NCBI RefSeq assembly: GCF_004123835.1
Contig: NZ_MZMU01000012.1
Location: 186,001 to 250,000, forward strand
DNA length: 64,000 nucleotides
Direction of reading: 5' to 3'
DNA from: Rhizobium leguminosarum
Lineage (GTDB): Bacteria > Pseudomonadota > Alphaproteobacteria > Rhizobiales > Rhizobiaceae
Shown here in pieces: positions 28,648 through 37,653 of this stretch; the stretch's first letter is position 1, and each line of letters starts with the position of its first letter. The notes below the pieces were generated by a model. It did not search any database. It worked only from the letters and a program-made list of their open reading frames with translations, and had not been told where the DNA came from. The position numbers were made by a program, and so were the translations under genes.

Positions 28648-29373
28648 TCAGGGGTTGATGATGCGCAATTGCACGGCCCGCGAGGCCGCGGCCGAGATCG
28701 TGGCGCAGCCGAGCTTGAAGCGGGCGGTCTTCAGATAATCGCGCGTGGTGTGCTCTGATATGCCCAAGATGACCGAGATATCCTTGTAATCCTTGCCAAG
28801 GGCCGTCCAGTGCAGGCACTCGATTTCGCGCGGTGACAATGACGGCACGGGATCGTTCTCGCCATGCAGCTCGTAGACGGCTTTGCGGTGGATGAGGTGG
28901 GCGATTTCGATCCATTCATTGCGGCAGCGGCGGACGAGTTCGGTCCATTCCTCGGCCGGTATGCGGGCATTCAGCGACAAGAGCGCACGGCGCTGTGCCT
29001 TGTCGGCGACGGGAATAGAGTAGCCGTTGCCGCCGATGCCGTGCTTCTGAGCGTCGACCAGCATGGCATAGGCCTCCGGCGTCGGCTCGACCTCACTCCA
29101 GTCGAAGGGCAGTTGGCGTTCGAAGCCCTGCCTGACGATCGGATCGACCTTCACATAGCTGTTCAGGAGGTAGCGGGAGACCCAGGCATCCGGGTAGGTG
29201 GTGCGCACGAAGGGCGAATCGATCTTGCTCGCGATCGTCTGGGCGAGATGGTAAGTGACGAAATCGAGGCCATATTCCGCCTGGAGAATGCGGATGGCGG
29301 CGTCCACATTGGCCGCAGCCTTGATCTGTTCGAAAGCGGACTCGAACTTTTCGCTGTAGGTATTCTCAATCAT
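28648..29373 (-). CDS. cinR: CinR, LuxR-type quorum-sensing regulator
   Basis: About 241 residues. The N-terminal autoinducer-binding domain includes [39 protein letters not shown] and PFDWSEV. The C-terminal LuxR helix-turn-helix is [43 protein letters not shown]. In R. leguminosarum, CinR with the CinI signal activates cinI. I use the ATG at 29373 ([10 protein letters not shown]); frames open farther upstream would extend into the spacer shared with a small divergent gene. Gene order cinR-cinI-cinS is the known one. Confidence 0.93.
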   Translation of the reverse strand: MIENTYSEKFESAFEQIKAAANVDAAIRILQAEYGLDFVTYHLAQTIASKIDSPFVRTTYPDAWVSRYLLNSYVKVDPIVRQGFERQLPFDWSEVEPTPEAYAMLVDAQKHGIGGNGYSIPVADKAQRRALLSLNARIPAEEWTELVRRCRNEWIEIAHLIHRKAVYELHGENDPVPSLSPREIECLHWTALGKDYKDISVILGISEHTTRDYLKTARFKLGCATISAAASRAVQLRIINP

Positions 29374-29496
29374 TTCCACTGCCCCAATCCCCTCAATCCT
29401 ACCGCGAGGGCCGTCATAAATACAAGGCATCCCCACATATGCGGGGAATGACAATCCGGGTCCCATCTGCTAGCGCCTTTCATGAGGAGACCTCAT

Positions 29497-29691
29497 ATGG
29501 ACAGCAAGAGACCATTCGAGATTGCCGAATGCCAACAGGCCGCCAAGGGCCTGAAATCCAGCTGGCAGGACATGGCAGGCTCCGAAGCGCTGATCCGCGC
29601 GCTCGTTGCCGAACGCAACGGCGACACGCCGTTGGCGCTGTTCTGGACCGAGGTTCATCGGGCGCTCTGCCAGGAAACCAACGCCTTCTGA
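29497..29691 (+). CDS. small conserved-looking protein divergent from cinR
   Basis: A 64-residue soluble protein (MDSKRPFEIAECQQAAKGLK at the start, then WQDMAGSEALIRALVAERNG, ending RALCQETNAF). Codon use fits a real gene and GAGGAG stands 8 bases before the ATG. No known family. It is divergent from cinR across about 120 bases, so it shares a control region with the quorum-sensing locus. That makes it worth noting, but a role in signalling is only a guess. Confidence 0.6.
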   Translation: MDSKRPFEIAECQQAAKGLKSSWQDMAGSEALIRALVAERNGDTPLALFWTEVHRALCQETNAF

Positions 29692-30027
29692 TAATCCGCT
29701 TTCCCGAAAGGCTCAGGCTTTTCTCCTTGGCTAAACAGCGCACCACCCGGGCGCGGCAGCAAGGAAGTCCCGCCGCCTTTCTATATAATTATCGATGAAC
29801 ACGTCTTCATTCTTGTCGCGATTCGATTCTATGATGAAAGCGTCGGACGGTAACGTTTTCGGATGTATGGTTAATAAATCCGCATTATTTCATCGATTTG
29901 TGTCAAAACGGGTTGACGAAGAATTTGCGGCAGGAGCAATGGTGTTTGTGGAAGCGGTTACACTCCTCACCTGTGCCGCCACTGGCTGCAGAATGTTTCG
30001 ACTGTCATCACCGATGCGTGGAATGGA
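29692..30027. other. intergenic stretch before the GH38 gene
   Basis: 336 bases with lower GC, especially 29780-29940. TTGACG at 29911-29916 and AT-rich segments such as TTAATAAATCCGCATTATTT (29870-29889) suggest a promoter area for the next gene, but I cannot place a firm -10 box. No gene is supported here; a 78-codon open frame covering it has poor codon use. Confidence 0.45.
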
Positions 30028-31953
30028 ATGACTGAAAAGCGCGTGCATCTGGTCTTCAAGACCCATCTCGATATCGGCTTTACCGACCATGCCGAGAGGG
30101 TCCGCCGGCAATATCACGAGCGCTTCATTCCGCAGGCGATCGAAACGGCCAAGCATTTTCATGCCGAAAATCCCGACGAGCCGAAATTCATCTGGACGAC
30201 GGGCGCCTGGCTGATCTGGGACCATCTGAATTCGCGCTCGGCCGGAGAGGTGGCAGCGCTGGAACAGGCGATCGAGCGCGGGCTGATCCGCTGGCACGGC
30301 CTGCCGTTCACCAGCCATACGGAGCTGATGTCGCCGGATCTCTTCCGGGCCGGGCTTTCCTATTCGCAGGAGCTCGACCGGCGCTTCGGCAAGACGACGA
30401 TCGCGGCGAAGATGACCGATGTGCCCGGCCATACGCTCGGCATGGTGCCGCTGCTTTCCGAGGCGGGCATCCGCTTCCTGCATCTCGGCGTCAATACGGC
30501 CTCACCGCCGCCTGACGTGCCCGACATCTTCCGCTGGCGGGCGCCCGGCGGCGAGGAAGTGGTGGTCATGTACCAGCGCTCCTATGGCGAGACCTGTTTC
30601 CCCGACGGTTTCGAGGACGGGCTGAGCTTTGCCCATACCAACGACAATATGGGGCCGCAGAGCGTGCCGCAGACGGCCGAGGCCTATCGCGAATTACGCG
30701 CCCGTGAGCCCGATGCGATCATCTGCGCAGCGACGCTCGAGGATTACGGCGCCATCCTCTGGAGGGAGCGTGAGCGTTTCCCTGTTGTCGAGCTGGAACT
30801 CGGCGACAGCTGGATCCATGGCAGCGGCAGCGATCCGGTGAAGACGGCGCGGTTCCTCGCGCTGCAGCGGCTCTACGACCGCTTCGCGGCGGATGGGCTC
30901 GACGCACGACGTCTCGCCTTCGGGCGCGGACTGGCAATGGTGGCCGAACATACCTGCGGCGTCGATATCAAATCCTATTTGCGCGACGACAAGGCGTGGT
31001 CGCGGGCCGATTTCGAGGTTGCGCGCCGATCCGATTACCGCTTCGCCTATACCGAAGCCTCGTGGGACGAGCAGCGCGCCTATCTCGAGCAGGCGGTCTC
31101 GGAGCTCGACGAGACGGACCGGAAGGCGGCCCAGGCCGTGCTTGCCGAATTCGCCACGCCTGCCGTCATTGCGGGCGGGGGGCGGGAGCTCCGCCTGCAG
31201 GCCGGCGGCTGGTCGATCACGCTCGACGGCGCGAGCGGCGATGTGGCCGAAATCACCTCGCCCTCCGGCCGGACGATCTCCGGCCGCGAGGGCTCGCTGA
31301 TCGCCTATCGATATGAGAGTTACGATGCCGGCGACGTTATCAGGCACATGGAGACCTACCTGACCCATCGCCAGGAATGGGCGGTGCTCGACCATGACAA
31401 GCCGGGGCTTGCCCGGTCGGGTGCAGCACTTTCGAAGGTTTTTCTTCCGAGGCTGGAAGCAACGCAAGGGGCGGGCATCCTTCTCTCAATGCCGGCCGAG
31501 GCCGTGCAGAATTATGGCGCGCCGCCGCATGTGATGCTGCATTTCACCGCCGAGGGCGATCGCCTCAACCTCAGCCTGACATTACACGACAAGCCCGCCA
31601 ACCGCATGCCGGAGGCAAGCTTTCTTTCCTTCACGCCTGATGGTGCGGCGGACTGGAATTTCCGCAAAATGGGCCTCTGGCACCGATCGGGGAATATTGC
31701 GACGAGCGGCGGGGCACAATTGCAGGCGGTGACATCAGCACGCGGTGATATTGCCGATGGTCCGCTGACGATTGAAACCTTCGATGCGCCGCTGGTTGCG
31801 CCGCAAAGCTCGGATTTCATGACGTTTTGCAGGACGCTGCCGGATTTTACCGCCGGCATCCGCTTCAATCTGCACAACAATAAGTGGGGAACCAATTTCC
31901 CCATGTGGTGGCAGGGAGAATTTCAGGCGCGCTTCCGGCTCAGGCTCGACTGA
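30028..31953 (+). CDS. glycoside hydrolase family 38-like protein with DUF5054 domain
   Basis: A 641-residue protein. The N-terminal part is a GH38-type alpha-mannosidase catalytic domain. It opens with VHLVFKTHLDIGFTDHAERV, where His and Asp of the HLD motif would bind zinc, and continues with FIWTTGAWLIWDHL and a second zinc/nucleophile region around AAKMTDVPGHTLGMVPLL. The C-terminal part is the beta-rich DUF5054 region ending FPMWWQGEFQARFRLRLD. GH38 enzymes cut alpha-mannose links; the exact sugar here is unknown. No signal peptide is seen, so it is probably cytoplasmic. It stands alone, with no sugar transporter next to it. Confidence 0.8.
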   Translation: MTEKRVHLVFKTHLDIGFTDHAERVRRQYHERFIPQAIETAKHFHAENPDEPKFIWTTGAWLIWDHLNSRSAGEVAALEQAIERGLIRWHGLPFTSHTELMSPDLFRAGLSYSQELDRRFGKTTIAAKMTDVPGHTLGMVPLLSEAGIRFLHLGVNTASPPPDVPDIFRWRAPGGEEVVVMYQRSYGETCFPDGFEDGLSFAHTNDNMGPQSVPQTAEAYRELRAREPDAIICAATLEDYGAILWRERERFPVVELELGDSWIHGSGSDPVKTARFLALQRLYDRFAADGLDARRLAFGRGLAMVAEHTCGVDIKSYLRDDKAWSRADFEVARRSDYRFAYTEASWDEQRAYLEQAVSELDETDRKAAQAVLAEFATPAVIAGGGRELRLQAGGWSITLDGASGDVAEITSPSGRTISGREGSLIAYRYESYDAGDVIRHMETYLTHRQEWAVLDHDKPGLARSGAALSKVFLPRLEATQGAGILLSMPAEAVQNYGAPPHVMLHFTAEGDRLNLSLTLHDKPANRMPEASFLSFTPDGAADWNFRKMGLWHRSGNIATSGGAQLQAVTSARGDIADGPLTIETFDAPLVAPQSSDFMTFCRTLPDFTAGIRFNLHNNKWGTNFPMWWQGEFQARFRLRLD

Positions 31954-32051
31954 GCCGCTCGATCCCGCGGGGATTGGGCCACCGGATCGCGCCGCGACTA
32001 GGCCGCTTTATCCAGTACGGATGAAGCGGCCCGGCCGATGTGAGAAAGGGT

Positions 32052-32291
32052 TTAGCCGACGTTTGCGGTTCGGTTGAACCAGCCGGCGCGTGGCGCTTCG
32101 GGCCGCTGCGGCTTCGGGCGAAACTTCACCAGCACCTCGCGGCCATCGGACGAGGCCTGCGTGCGCTCCAGCGCGTCGCGTTCGGCAACTGCCTGGCGCC
32201 AGTGCTCGTCGTCGCGCCCATCTGGCCGGCCGCGTTCCTCCCAAATCGCGTAAGCTCGTTTGCTGATCCATTCGTGGCGTCTGTCGCTCAT
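32052..32291 (-). CDS. DUF2934 domain-containing protein
   Basis: A 79-residue protein with the DUF2934 signature ISKRAYAIWEERGRPDGRDDEHWRQAVAE near residues 8-36, which is how members of this rhizobial-rich family begin. The tail is basic (KFRPKPQRPEAPRAGWFNRT). The function is unknown. It follows another small minus-strand gene after 25 bases, so the two probably form one transcription unit. Confidence 0.82.
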   Translation of the reverse strand: MSDRRHEWISKRAYAIWEERGRPDGRDDEHWRQAVAERDALERTQASSDGREVLVKFRPKPQRPEAPRAGWFNRTANVG

Positions 32292-32316
32292 CTATCCATT
32301 CCATTCATCAAAATTG

Positions 32317-32523
32317 TTATTCGGCAATTCTGTCCTGCAGAACCGGCGGCCGGCGCTTGGCTGCCATCAGCAGGTCGAGTTCGATCGAGGAGGGCCCGAA
32401 ACGGGTGAACAGGCTTTCTGCCTGCTCGCCGCGCAGGCCATATTTGGAGGCGAATTCATCAAGGCTATAGGGGCGGCCGCGCAGGATCTTGCTTCGGCGC
32501 TCCGGTTCACGGATTTGCGTCAT
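32317..32523 (-). CDS. small protein, possibly DUF3606-like
   Basis: A 68-residue protein, MTQIREPERRSKILRGRPYS at the start, with a helix-turn-helix-like middle (SLDEFASKYGLRGEQAESLFTRFG) and a C-terminal helix ending RRPPVLQDRIAE. The pattern recalls DUF3606, in which a short helical bundle is common in rhizobia, but I am not certain. The ATG at 32523 has GGGG upstream. It is the first gene of a likely two-gene unit with the DUF2934 gene. Confidence 0.6.
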   Translation of the reverse strand: MTQIREPERRSKILRGRPYSLDEFASKYGLRGEQAESLFTRFGPSSIELDLLMAAKRRPPVLQDRIAE

Positions 32524-32884
32524 TGGTGATAACCCCAGACTGTTTTTGCGAATGTGAGAACAAAACAAATTACAGAAACAAAAGTTCCGTGAATTATCAG
32601 GGTTTTTTCGCCTCGCCGTGCCATTCCGGCGCGATCTCAGGCGGATGGCACAGATTTTTAAGGCTGGTGTGCGCGGAGAAAATTTCGTCTAAAACACGCA
32701 AGAATATCAGGGTGTTATGGAATTCGCTTCCGCGGCGGCGGATAAATGGGCTTTACCCCGGCGCGTTACTCTATAGAATCAATAGTGTTATTCGGTTCGC
32801 AGGGGCAGCAAAACGTTCCATTCCCCGCGTTGGCGCGACCGATACCGGAGGACTTTGGCTTCAACCCATCAAGAGGAGACAGAC
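32524..32884. other. divergent intergenic region
   Basis: 361 bases between the minus-strand DUF pair and the next plus-strand gene. GC is lower at both ends (AACAAAACAAATTACAG near 32560; AATCAATAGTGTTATTCGG near 32779), which fits two divergent promoters. I see no gene, repeat family or clear operator. Confidence 0.45.
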
Positions 32885-33268
32885 ATGATGAATGCACTGC
32901 CGCCACTTCATGACGGCCACGCGCCGTTCAACCTCCAGCAGCTGTTTCGTGAAGCGCTCTATGCCTTCGAGGAATGGGACAGCGAATTGACCGAACCGAT
33001 CGTGACCCACGAAGGACGGGTCATCCCCATCAGCTTCGTTTTCGAAGCCATGCGCGAATGCACCGACATCGTGCCGATGAACATTGTCGGCGCCGTCACC
33101 GAACGGCTGACCAAGCCGTGGGAGGGCGAAGGCCCGCTCGACCAGATGACCTTCTCGACGGCGGCGCGTGTCATGCGCGTCCTGGTGCGCAAGCGCCTTC
33201 TCGTCACTGGGGCTGCGGATCTCGTTGCCGTTTCGGCCCACGCGTCCGAAGACCAGGGCCGCGACTGA
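32885..33268 (+). CDS. conserved-looking hypothetical protein (127 aa)
   Basis: A 127-residue soluble protein (MMNALPPLHDGHAPFNLQQL at the start). It has a helical region LFREALYAFEEWDSEL, a strand-like stretch IVTHEGRVIPISFVFEAM, and a C-terminal helix FSTAARVMRVLVRKRL. I do not recognise a family. AAGAGGAGA lies 6 bases before the first ATG; a second ATG follows directly. A terminator hairpin sits 8 bases after the stop, so it is a single-gene unit. Confidence 0.7.
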   Translation: MMNALPPLHDGHAPFNLQQLFREALYAFEEWDSELTEPIVTHEGRVIPISFVFEAMRECTDIVPMNIVGAVTERLTKPWEGEGPLDQMTFSTAARVMRVLVRKRLLVTGAADLVAVSAHASEDQGRD

Positions 33269-33276
33269 TAGGGTGA

Positions 33277-33305
33277 GGATCGCGGCCATGGCTGCGATCC
33301 TTTTC
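33277..33305 (+). terminator. Rho-independent terminator
   Basis: An 11-pair stem, GGATCGCGGCC facing GGCTGCGATCC with one G-T pair, is followed by TTTT just after the hypothetical gene's stop. Confidence 0.8.
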
Positions 33306-33365
33306 CGCTTTTTGGCGGAACCTCGCTTATTCCCAGCCGTTTAATTCGGCAGGCACAGCCCGCTA

Positions 33366-33463
33366 CTACAGCGCCCTTTTCGAGAGTCGCAAAGGGCGCT
33401 GTAGCACTTTGAATTGCTGCATAATCTATCCTTAAATCGATCCCGATTTAAGAGTTATGCAGT
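33366..33463. repeat. rhizobial two-hairpin repeat (CTACAGCGCC family), copy 1
   Basis: Hairpin one is CTACAGCGCCCTTT to AAAGGGCGCTGTAG (33366-33404). Hairpin two is CTGCATAA to TTATGCAG (33417-33462), with the nested pair CTTAAATCG / CGATTTAAG. The spacer GCACTTTGAATTGCTGCA is shared with many rhizobial loci, as I recall. A related inverted copy is at 43231-43325. Confidence 0.75.
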
Positions 33464-33478
33464 GGTGACGGGCGAGGA

Positions 33479-33901
33479 ATGAGCACCATGCTAAAATCTA
33501 TTGTTCATGAAATCATGGGTACACCCAGGCGTGAGCCTGAGCTTCCGCAATCGCTCGAGCAGTTTCGCGACAGGAAGCGGGTGCTGATCATCTTCGCCGA
33601 TGCGCAAGATGACCGCGCGCTCATCCAGGACGAATGGCTGCGGAAGGCGCATATGCGCTTGATCGAGGAAGACGTCGAGGTGTTCAGCATTGCCGGCGGC
33701 GGCGCGTTTGCGCTGTTCGACGATGACTGGGAACTCGATGCCGACGATATTCGCGATCGGCTGCAGGGACCGCCATCCGGCGAGTTCGGGTTGATCCTGA
33801 TCGGACGCGATGGAACCGTTAAGCTGCGCTCGAGCGAGCCGATGAGCGCCGAGGACATTTTCGCGGCTTTTGAGATGTTGCCGAAGAAGACGCCTTGGTA
33901 G
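33479..33901 (+). CDS. DUF4174 domain-containing protein
   Basis: A 140-residue protein of the DUF4174 family, a thioredoxin-like fold without the CxxC site. The typical parts are LEQFRDRKRVLIIFADAQDDRALIQDEWL near 25-50, then DVEVFSIAGGG, and the ending FGLILIGRDGTVKLRSSEPMSAEDIFAAFEMLPKK. No signal peptide is seen here. Biological role unknown. It lies just behind a repeat element and starts at an ATG with GAGGA in front. Confidence 0.83.
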   Translation: MSTMLKSIVHEIMGTPRREPELPQSLEQFRDRKRVLIIFADAQDDRALIQDEWLRKAHMRLIEEDVEVFSIAGGGAFALFDDDWELDADDIRDRLQGPPSGEFGLILIGRDGTVKLRSSEPMSAEDIFAAFEMLPKKTPW

Positions 33902-33964
33902 TGTTTCGAGAGTCCGTTTGAAGCGGCGGGCGGTGGAGCATCCGCGCCCGCATCCCTTGCATGT

Positions 33965-34678
33965 TCAGAGTTCGAAGGCTTCCTTGAGGCCGAGGCTCTT
34001 GCGTTCGCGCAGGTCAAGATCGGCCTCGATATGGGCGATGTGATGCAGCATCAGCTGGCAGGCACGGTCGAGTTCGTCGGCTTCGATCGCCGAGATAATG
34101 TCACCATGTTCGGAATGGCCGCAGCTCGATGCGGTCGACTGCCCGTAGAGCGCAATCACCAGCGACGAGCGGGCGACGAGTTCCTCCATGAAGCGCTGCA
34201 TGATCGAATTTCCCGATATCATCGCCAGCGTCAGATGAAAATCGCCCGATGCCTTGATTTCAGCGCGGCGCGCGGTCTGGCCACGCTCGCTCATCAGGCG
34301 GCCTTCTTCCAGCAGAAGCTGTCGCAGATGAGTAATGTCATCCGGCGTGATCCGCGCCGCTGCCTCGCGCAATATGCCTGGTTCGACCAAGCGGCGGGCG
34401 GAAAAGATCTGGCGAGCCTCTTCCGGCGAGGGATAGGCGACGAAGGCGCCGCGGTTTTTCTCGACGCTGACGAGGCCTTCATAGGAGAGCGCCTGCAGGG
34501 CGGCGCGGGCAAGCGTGCGGCTGACATTGAAGAGATTGCCGACATCGCTTTCCGAAAGCTTGGTGCCTGGCGAAAGCCTGCGCTCGACGATCGCTTCGCG
34601 AATGGCATCGCGGATCTGTTGCGCGCCGGTATCGGTGGTGGAGTCTTCGGCCTGCTGAGCCTTGGCGGCGGATTTCAT
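33965..34678 (-). CDS. GntR-family (FCD) transcriptional regulator
   Basis: A 237-residue regulator. The N-terminal winged helix of the GntR type (IRDAIREAIVERRLSPGTKLSESDVGNLFNVSRTLARAALQAL) is followed by an FCD effector domain with metal-binding histidines (FHLTLAMISGN, HSEHGDIISAIEADELDRACQLMLHHIAHIEADL). Members bind carboxylic acids. It is divergent from the ABC/racemase operon starting at 34941, its likely target. I use the ATG at 34678 with AGGAA upstream. The promoter gap holds a TTGTATAC-type site that fits FCD regulators. Confidence 0.9.
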   Translation of the reverse strand: MKSAAKAQQAEDSTTDTGAQQIRDAIREAIVERRLSPGTKLSESDVGNLFNVSRTLARAALQALSYEGLVSVEKNRGAFVAYPSPEEARQIFSARRLVEPGILREAAARITPDDITHLRQLLLEEGRLMSERGQTARRAEIKASGDFHLTLAMISGNSIMQRFMEELVARSSLVIALYGQSTASSCGHSEHGDIISAIEADELDRACQLMLHHIAHIEADLDLRERKSLGLKEAFEL

Positions 34679-34760
34679 GAAGTTTATTTCCTGATGGTCT
34701 GCAAACCATACCCGGCTTCGCGCTAAAGTTAAACAGAATTCGTGCCCGAAATGGCAGGAG

Positions 34761-34772
34761 ATTGTATACGAT
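34761..34772. promoter_or_regulatory. candidate GntR/FCD operator
   Basis: ATTGTATACGAT (34761-34772) is a nearly perfect palindrome of the TNGTNNNACNA type used by FCD regulators. It lies in the divergent gap between the regulator and the ABC operon. TTTTGCACAAATTGCGCA follows directly and may be part of a promoter. Confidence 0.5.
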
Positions 34773-34940
34773 GTTTTGCACAAATTGCGCACGATAGCCT
34801 AAATCATGTGCAGATAGCGCTGCGCCTATAATTTGCTCTCTCAGCTGCGGTTTTCATAAAATCGTTATTTCGCAATGGCTTGCTGCAAGCAACGGAGTTT
34901 GGCACGGCAGATGCATCGTCTTTTCCGAACAGGGGAAGGC

Positions 34941-36032
34941 ATGATGTCGAAAGCGGCAGAGATCGATATAGTATCCGTTTCGAAGGTCTATGGCGCGACG
35001 ACGGCCGTCCATGCGATCAGCCTGAAGATTCCAGCCGGCTCCTATTGCTGCTTCCTGGGGCCGTCGGGCTGCGGCAAGACGTCGACGCTGCGGATGATCG
35101 CCGGCCATGAGAGCATCTCGTCGGGCGATATCAGGCTCGGTAATGTCGTCGTCACCGATTTTCCGCCGGCCAGGCGCGGCACGGCGATGATGTTCCAGTC
35201 CTATGCGCTCTTCCCGCATCTCGATTTGATCGACAACGTCGCCTTCAGCCTGAAGATGAAGGGCGTCGACAGGCTGGAGCGGCAGGCGAAAGCGCTGGAG
35301 ATGCTCAAGCTGATGCAGATGGAGGCCTATGCCAACCGGCGTCCGGCCCAGCTTTCCGGCGGCCAGCAACAGCGCGTGGCGCTGGCGCGCGCGCTGATCA
35401 CCGATCCGGAAGCGCTGCTGCTCGACGAGCCGCTGTCGGCGCTCGATCCGTTCCTGAAGATCCGCATGCGCGCTGAACTCAAGAAACTCCAGAAGTCGCT
35501 TGGCATCACCTTCGTGCATGTCACCCACAGTCAGGAAGAGGCGATGGCGCTCGCCGACGTCATCGTCATCATGAATGACGGCCGGATCGAGCAGGCGGCG
35601 GCGCCGCGCGAGGTCTTCGAGCGGCCGGCGACGGCCTTCGTCGCGCGGTTCATGGGCGACCACAACGTGTTGTCCGGCCGGGTGACCTCGAGCGAGAACG
35701 GCGTACTCGTCATGACCGTGCCTGAGGGGCAGAGTTTTTCCGTGCACGGGACGGGCAGGGAAGTCGGCGAGCCCGTCGACATCGGCATCCGCACCGACCG
35801 TGTACGCCTGCAGGTGGCGACCGAATGGACGCTCGGCTTCGACGGCATCGTCTCCAACATCGAATATCGCGGCTCTTCCGTGAAAATCACCGTTATCGGC
35901 GCCGGCAGCGACGACTTCACCGTCATAGCCGAGGACGGCGACTATTTCGCCCGGCCGGTCGCCGTCGGCGATGCCGTTTCGCTCAGTTGGGCGCTCGAGG
36001 ATGCCGTGCTTCTCGGCCGCTCTTCCGCATGA
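34941..36032 (+). CDS. ABC transporter ATP-binding protein (PotA-type)
   Basis: About 363 residues. The ATPase motifs are complete: Walker [11 protein letters not shown] near residue 41, Q-loop [11 protein letters not shown], signature [15 protein letters not shown] near 140, Walker [12 protein letters not shown] and the switch histidine in [11 protein letters not shown]-terminal TOBE-type domain follows from about 245. It powers the permeases encoded at 37654 and 38567. I take the first of two ATGs at 34941 with GGGAAGG before it. The type matches polyamine, opine or amino-acid-derivative importers; the substrate is not shown by this subunit. Confidence 0.93.
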   Translation: MMSKAAEIDIVSVSKVYGATTAVHAISLKIPAGSYCCFLGPSGCGKTSTLRMIAGHESISSGDIRLGNVVVTDFPPARRGTAMMFQSYALFPHLDLIDNVAFSLKMKGVDRLERQAKALEMLKLMQMEAYANRRPAQLSGGQQQRVALARALITDPEALLLDEPLSALDPFLKIRMRAELKKLQKSLGITFVHVTHSQEEAMALADVIVIMNDGRIEQAAAPREVFERPATAFVARFMGDHNVLSGRVTSSENGVLVMTVPEGQSFSVHGTGREVGEPVDIGIRTDRVRLQVATEWTLGFDGIVSNIEYRGSSVKITVIGAGSDDFTVIAEDGDYFARPVAVGDAVSLSWALEDAVLLGRSSA

Positions 36033-36086
36033 GCCATCACCATCAAGAACACTGAACCTTCCATACCCAAGAAAAGGGGAACTGAC

Positions 36087-37385
36087 ATGACGACTGAAAC
36101 GACATCGACCAAGGCGGAGAAGGGTCTTTCCCGCCGCACGCTGCTGAAGACGGGTGCTGCCGCCGTCGGCGCCATCGCCGGCTCCGGCGCCATCACCGGC
36201 TTTCCCACCATCTGGGCGCAGACGAACATCACGCTTCGCCAGTTCGGCACCGGCGTTTCGAACATCAATGCCATTGCCGAGAAGTGCAAAGCCGATCTCG
36301 GCATCACGCTGGAGATGACGGCGACCGATTCCGACGCCGCCGCCCAGCGCGCCGTCACCCAGCCTGACAGCTACGACATTGCCGACGTCGAATACTGGAT
36401 CGCCAAGAAGGTGTTCCCGACCGGCGTCATGCAGCCGATGGACGTCAAGAAGCTGAAATATTACGACAAGATCGTGCCGCTGTTCATCAACGGCAAGCTG
36501 AAGGCAGACAGCGTCATCGCCCAAGGCACGGCGCCGCACACGGTCGGTTTCGTCGAAGCGCAGGATTCCAAGAAGTTCGCCAAGGAGCCGACGCAGTGGA
36601 TGACGATGGTTCCGACCATCTACAATGCCGACACGCTCGGCATCCGTCCTGATCTCACTGGCCGTCCGATCACCAGCTGGGCCGACATTCTCGATCCGGC
36701 CTTCAAGGGCAAGACCGCAATCCTCAACATCCCGTCGATCGGCATCATGGATGCGGCGATGATCATGGAAGCCTCCGGCAAGATCAAATATGCCGACAAG
36801 GGCAACATGACGAAGGAAGAAATCGACAAGACGATCGAATTCCTCATCAAGGCCAAGGGTGACGGCCAGTTCCGCGCCTTCTGGAAGAGCTTCGACGAGT
36901 CGGTAAACCTGATGGCCTCGGGCGAAGTGGTCATCCAGTCGATGTGGTCGCCGGCCGTCGCCGCCGTCCGTTCGAAGGGTATCGCCTGCACCTTCCAGCC
37001 GCTCAAGGAAGGCTACCGCGCCTGGGGCGGCGGTCTTGGCCTTGCCTCGCACCTCAAGGGCGCGCAGCTCGATGCCGCCTATGAATACATCAACTGGTAC
37101 ACGTCGGGTTGGGTCGGCGGCTACCTCAACCGCCAGGGCTATTATTCCGCCTGCATGGACACTGCCAAGCAATTCATGTCGGCCGACGAATGGGGCTACT
37201 GGATCGAGGGCAAGCCGGCTGCCGGCGACATCCTGTCTCCCGAGGGCAAGGTGATGGAAAAGGCCGGCGCCGTTCGCGACGGTGGCTCCTTCGAAGCCCG
37301 CATGGGTGCTGTCGCCTGCTGGAACTCCGTCATGGACGAGGACCGCTACATGGTTCGCCGCTGGAACGAGTTCATCGCAGCCTGA
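36087..37385 (+). CDS. ABC transporter substrate-binding protein (PotD-like), Tat-exported
   Basis: A 432-residue periplasmic binding protein with a twin-arginine signal: SRRTLLKTGAAAVGAIAGSG near residues 16-35, cleavage near IWAQ. The mature part is of the spermidine/putrescine-binding (SBP_bac_6/8) type, for example KLKYYDKIVPLF, TVGFVEAQDSKKFAKE, TSWADILDPAFKGKTAILN and INWYTSGWVGGYLNRQGYYSACMD. The ligand is uncertain: the racemase and flavin reductase genes downstream suggest a hydantoin or similar compound. A repeat element separates it from the permease genes, which often lets the binding protein be made in excess. Confidence 0.92.
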   Translation: MTTETTSTKAEKGLSRRTLLKTGAAAVGAIAGSGAITGFPTIWAQTNITLRQFGTGVSNINAIAEKCKADLGITLEMTATDSDAAAQRAVTQPDSYDIADVEYWIAKKVFPTGVMQPMDVKKLKYYDKIVPLFINGKLKADSVIAQGTAPHTVGFVEAQDSKKFAKEPTQWMTMVPTIYNADTLGIRPDLTGRPITSWADILDPAFKGKTAILNIPSIGIMDAAMIMEASGKIKYADKGNMTKEEIDKTIEFLIKAKGDGQFRAFWKSFDESVNLMASGEVVIQSMWSPAVAAVRSKGIACTFQPLKEGYRAWGGGLGLASHLKGAQLDAAYEYINWYTSGWVGGYLNRQGYYSACMDTAKQFMSADEWGYWIEGKPAAGDILSPEGKVMEKAGAVRDGGSFEARMGAVACWNSVMDEDRYMVRRWNEFIAA

Positions 37386-37445
37386 TCCCTTTGGGGGCGG
37401 GCAGGCGCTGCCTTTCGCTGGTGCTGAAGACGTCGCTTCGCTCCA

Positions 37446-37601
37446 CCCCCTCATCCGCCTGCCGGCACCTTCTCCCCGCTGGGGAGAAGAGGGAGTCCGT
37501 GGCCGCGTCGCGAGACGAATGCAAGGTTCGCGGTGGCCGAGGCGCTGCCGCGAATCTCTTCTCCCCAGCGGGGAGAAGGTGCCGGCAGGCGGATGAGGGG
37601 G
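37446..37601. repeat. rhizobial intergenic inverted repeat (RIME-like), copy 2, perfect arms
   Basis: Arms at 37446-37491 and 37556-37601 are exact inverted copies over 46 bases (CCCCCTCATCCGCC to its complement), with 64 bases between. Each arm also contains its own hairpin. It lies inside the ABC operon, between the binding-protein gene and the first permease gene. The left arm is identical to the arm at 55812-55857. Confidence 0.92.
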
Positions 37602-37653
37602 CGGCACGCACCGCTTGTCCTGCCTGGGACAATGAGCAAATGGAGAACCGGAT

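Noticed and set aside
37386-37653. The perfect inverted repeat taken as the ends of a small mobile element (MITE)
   Set aside because: The 64-base middle has no gene, no target-site duplication is obvious, and single arms occur elsewhere in other combinations. That fits a RIME-type element better.
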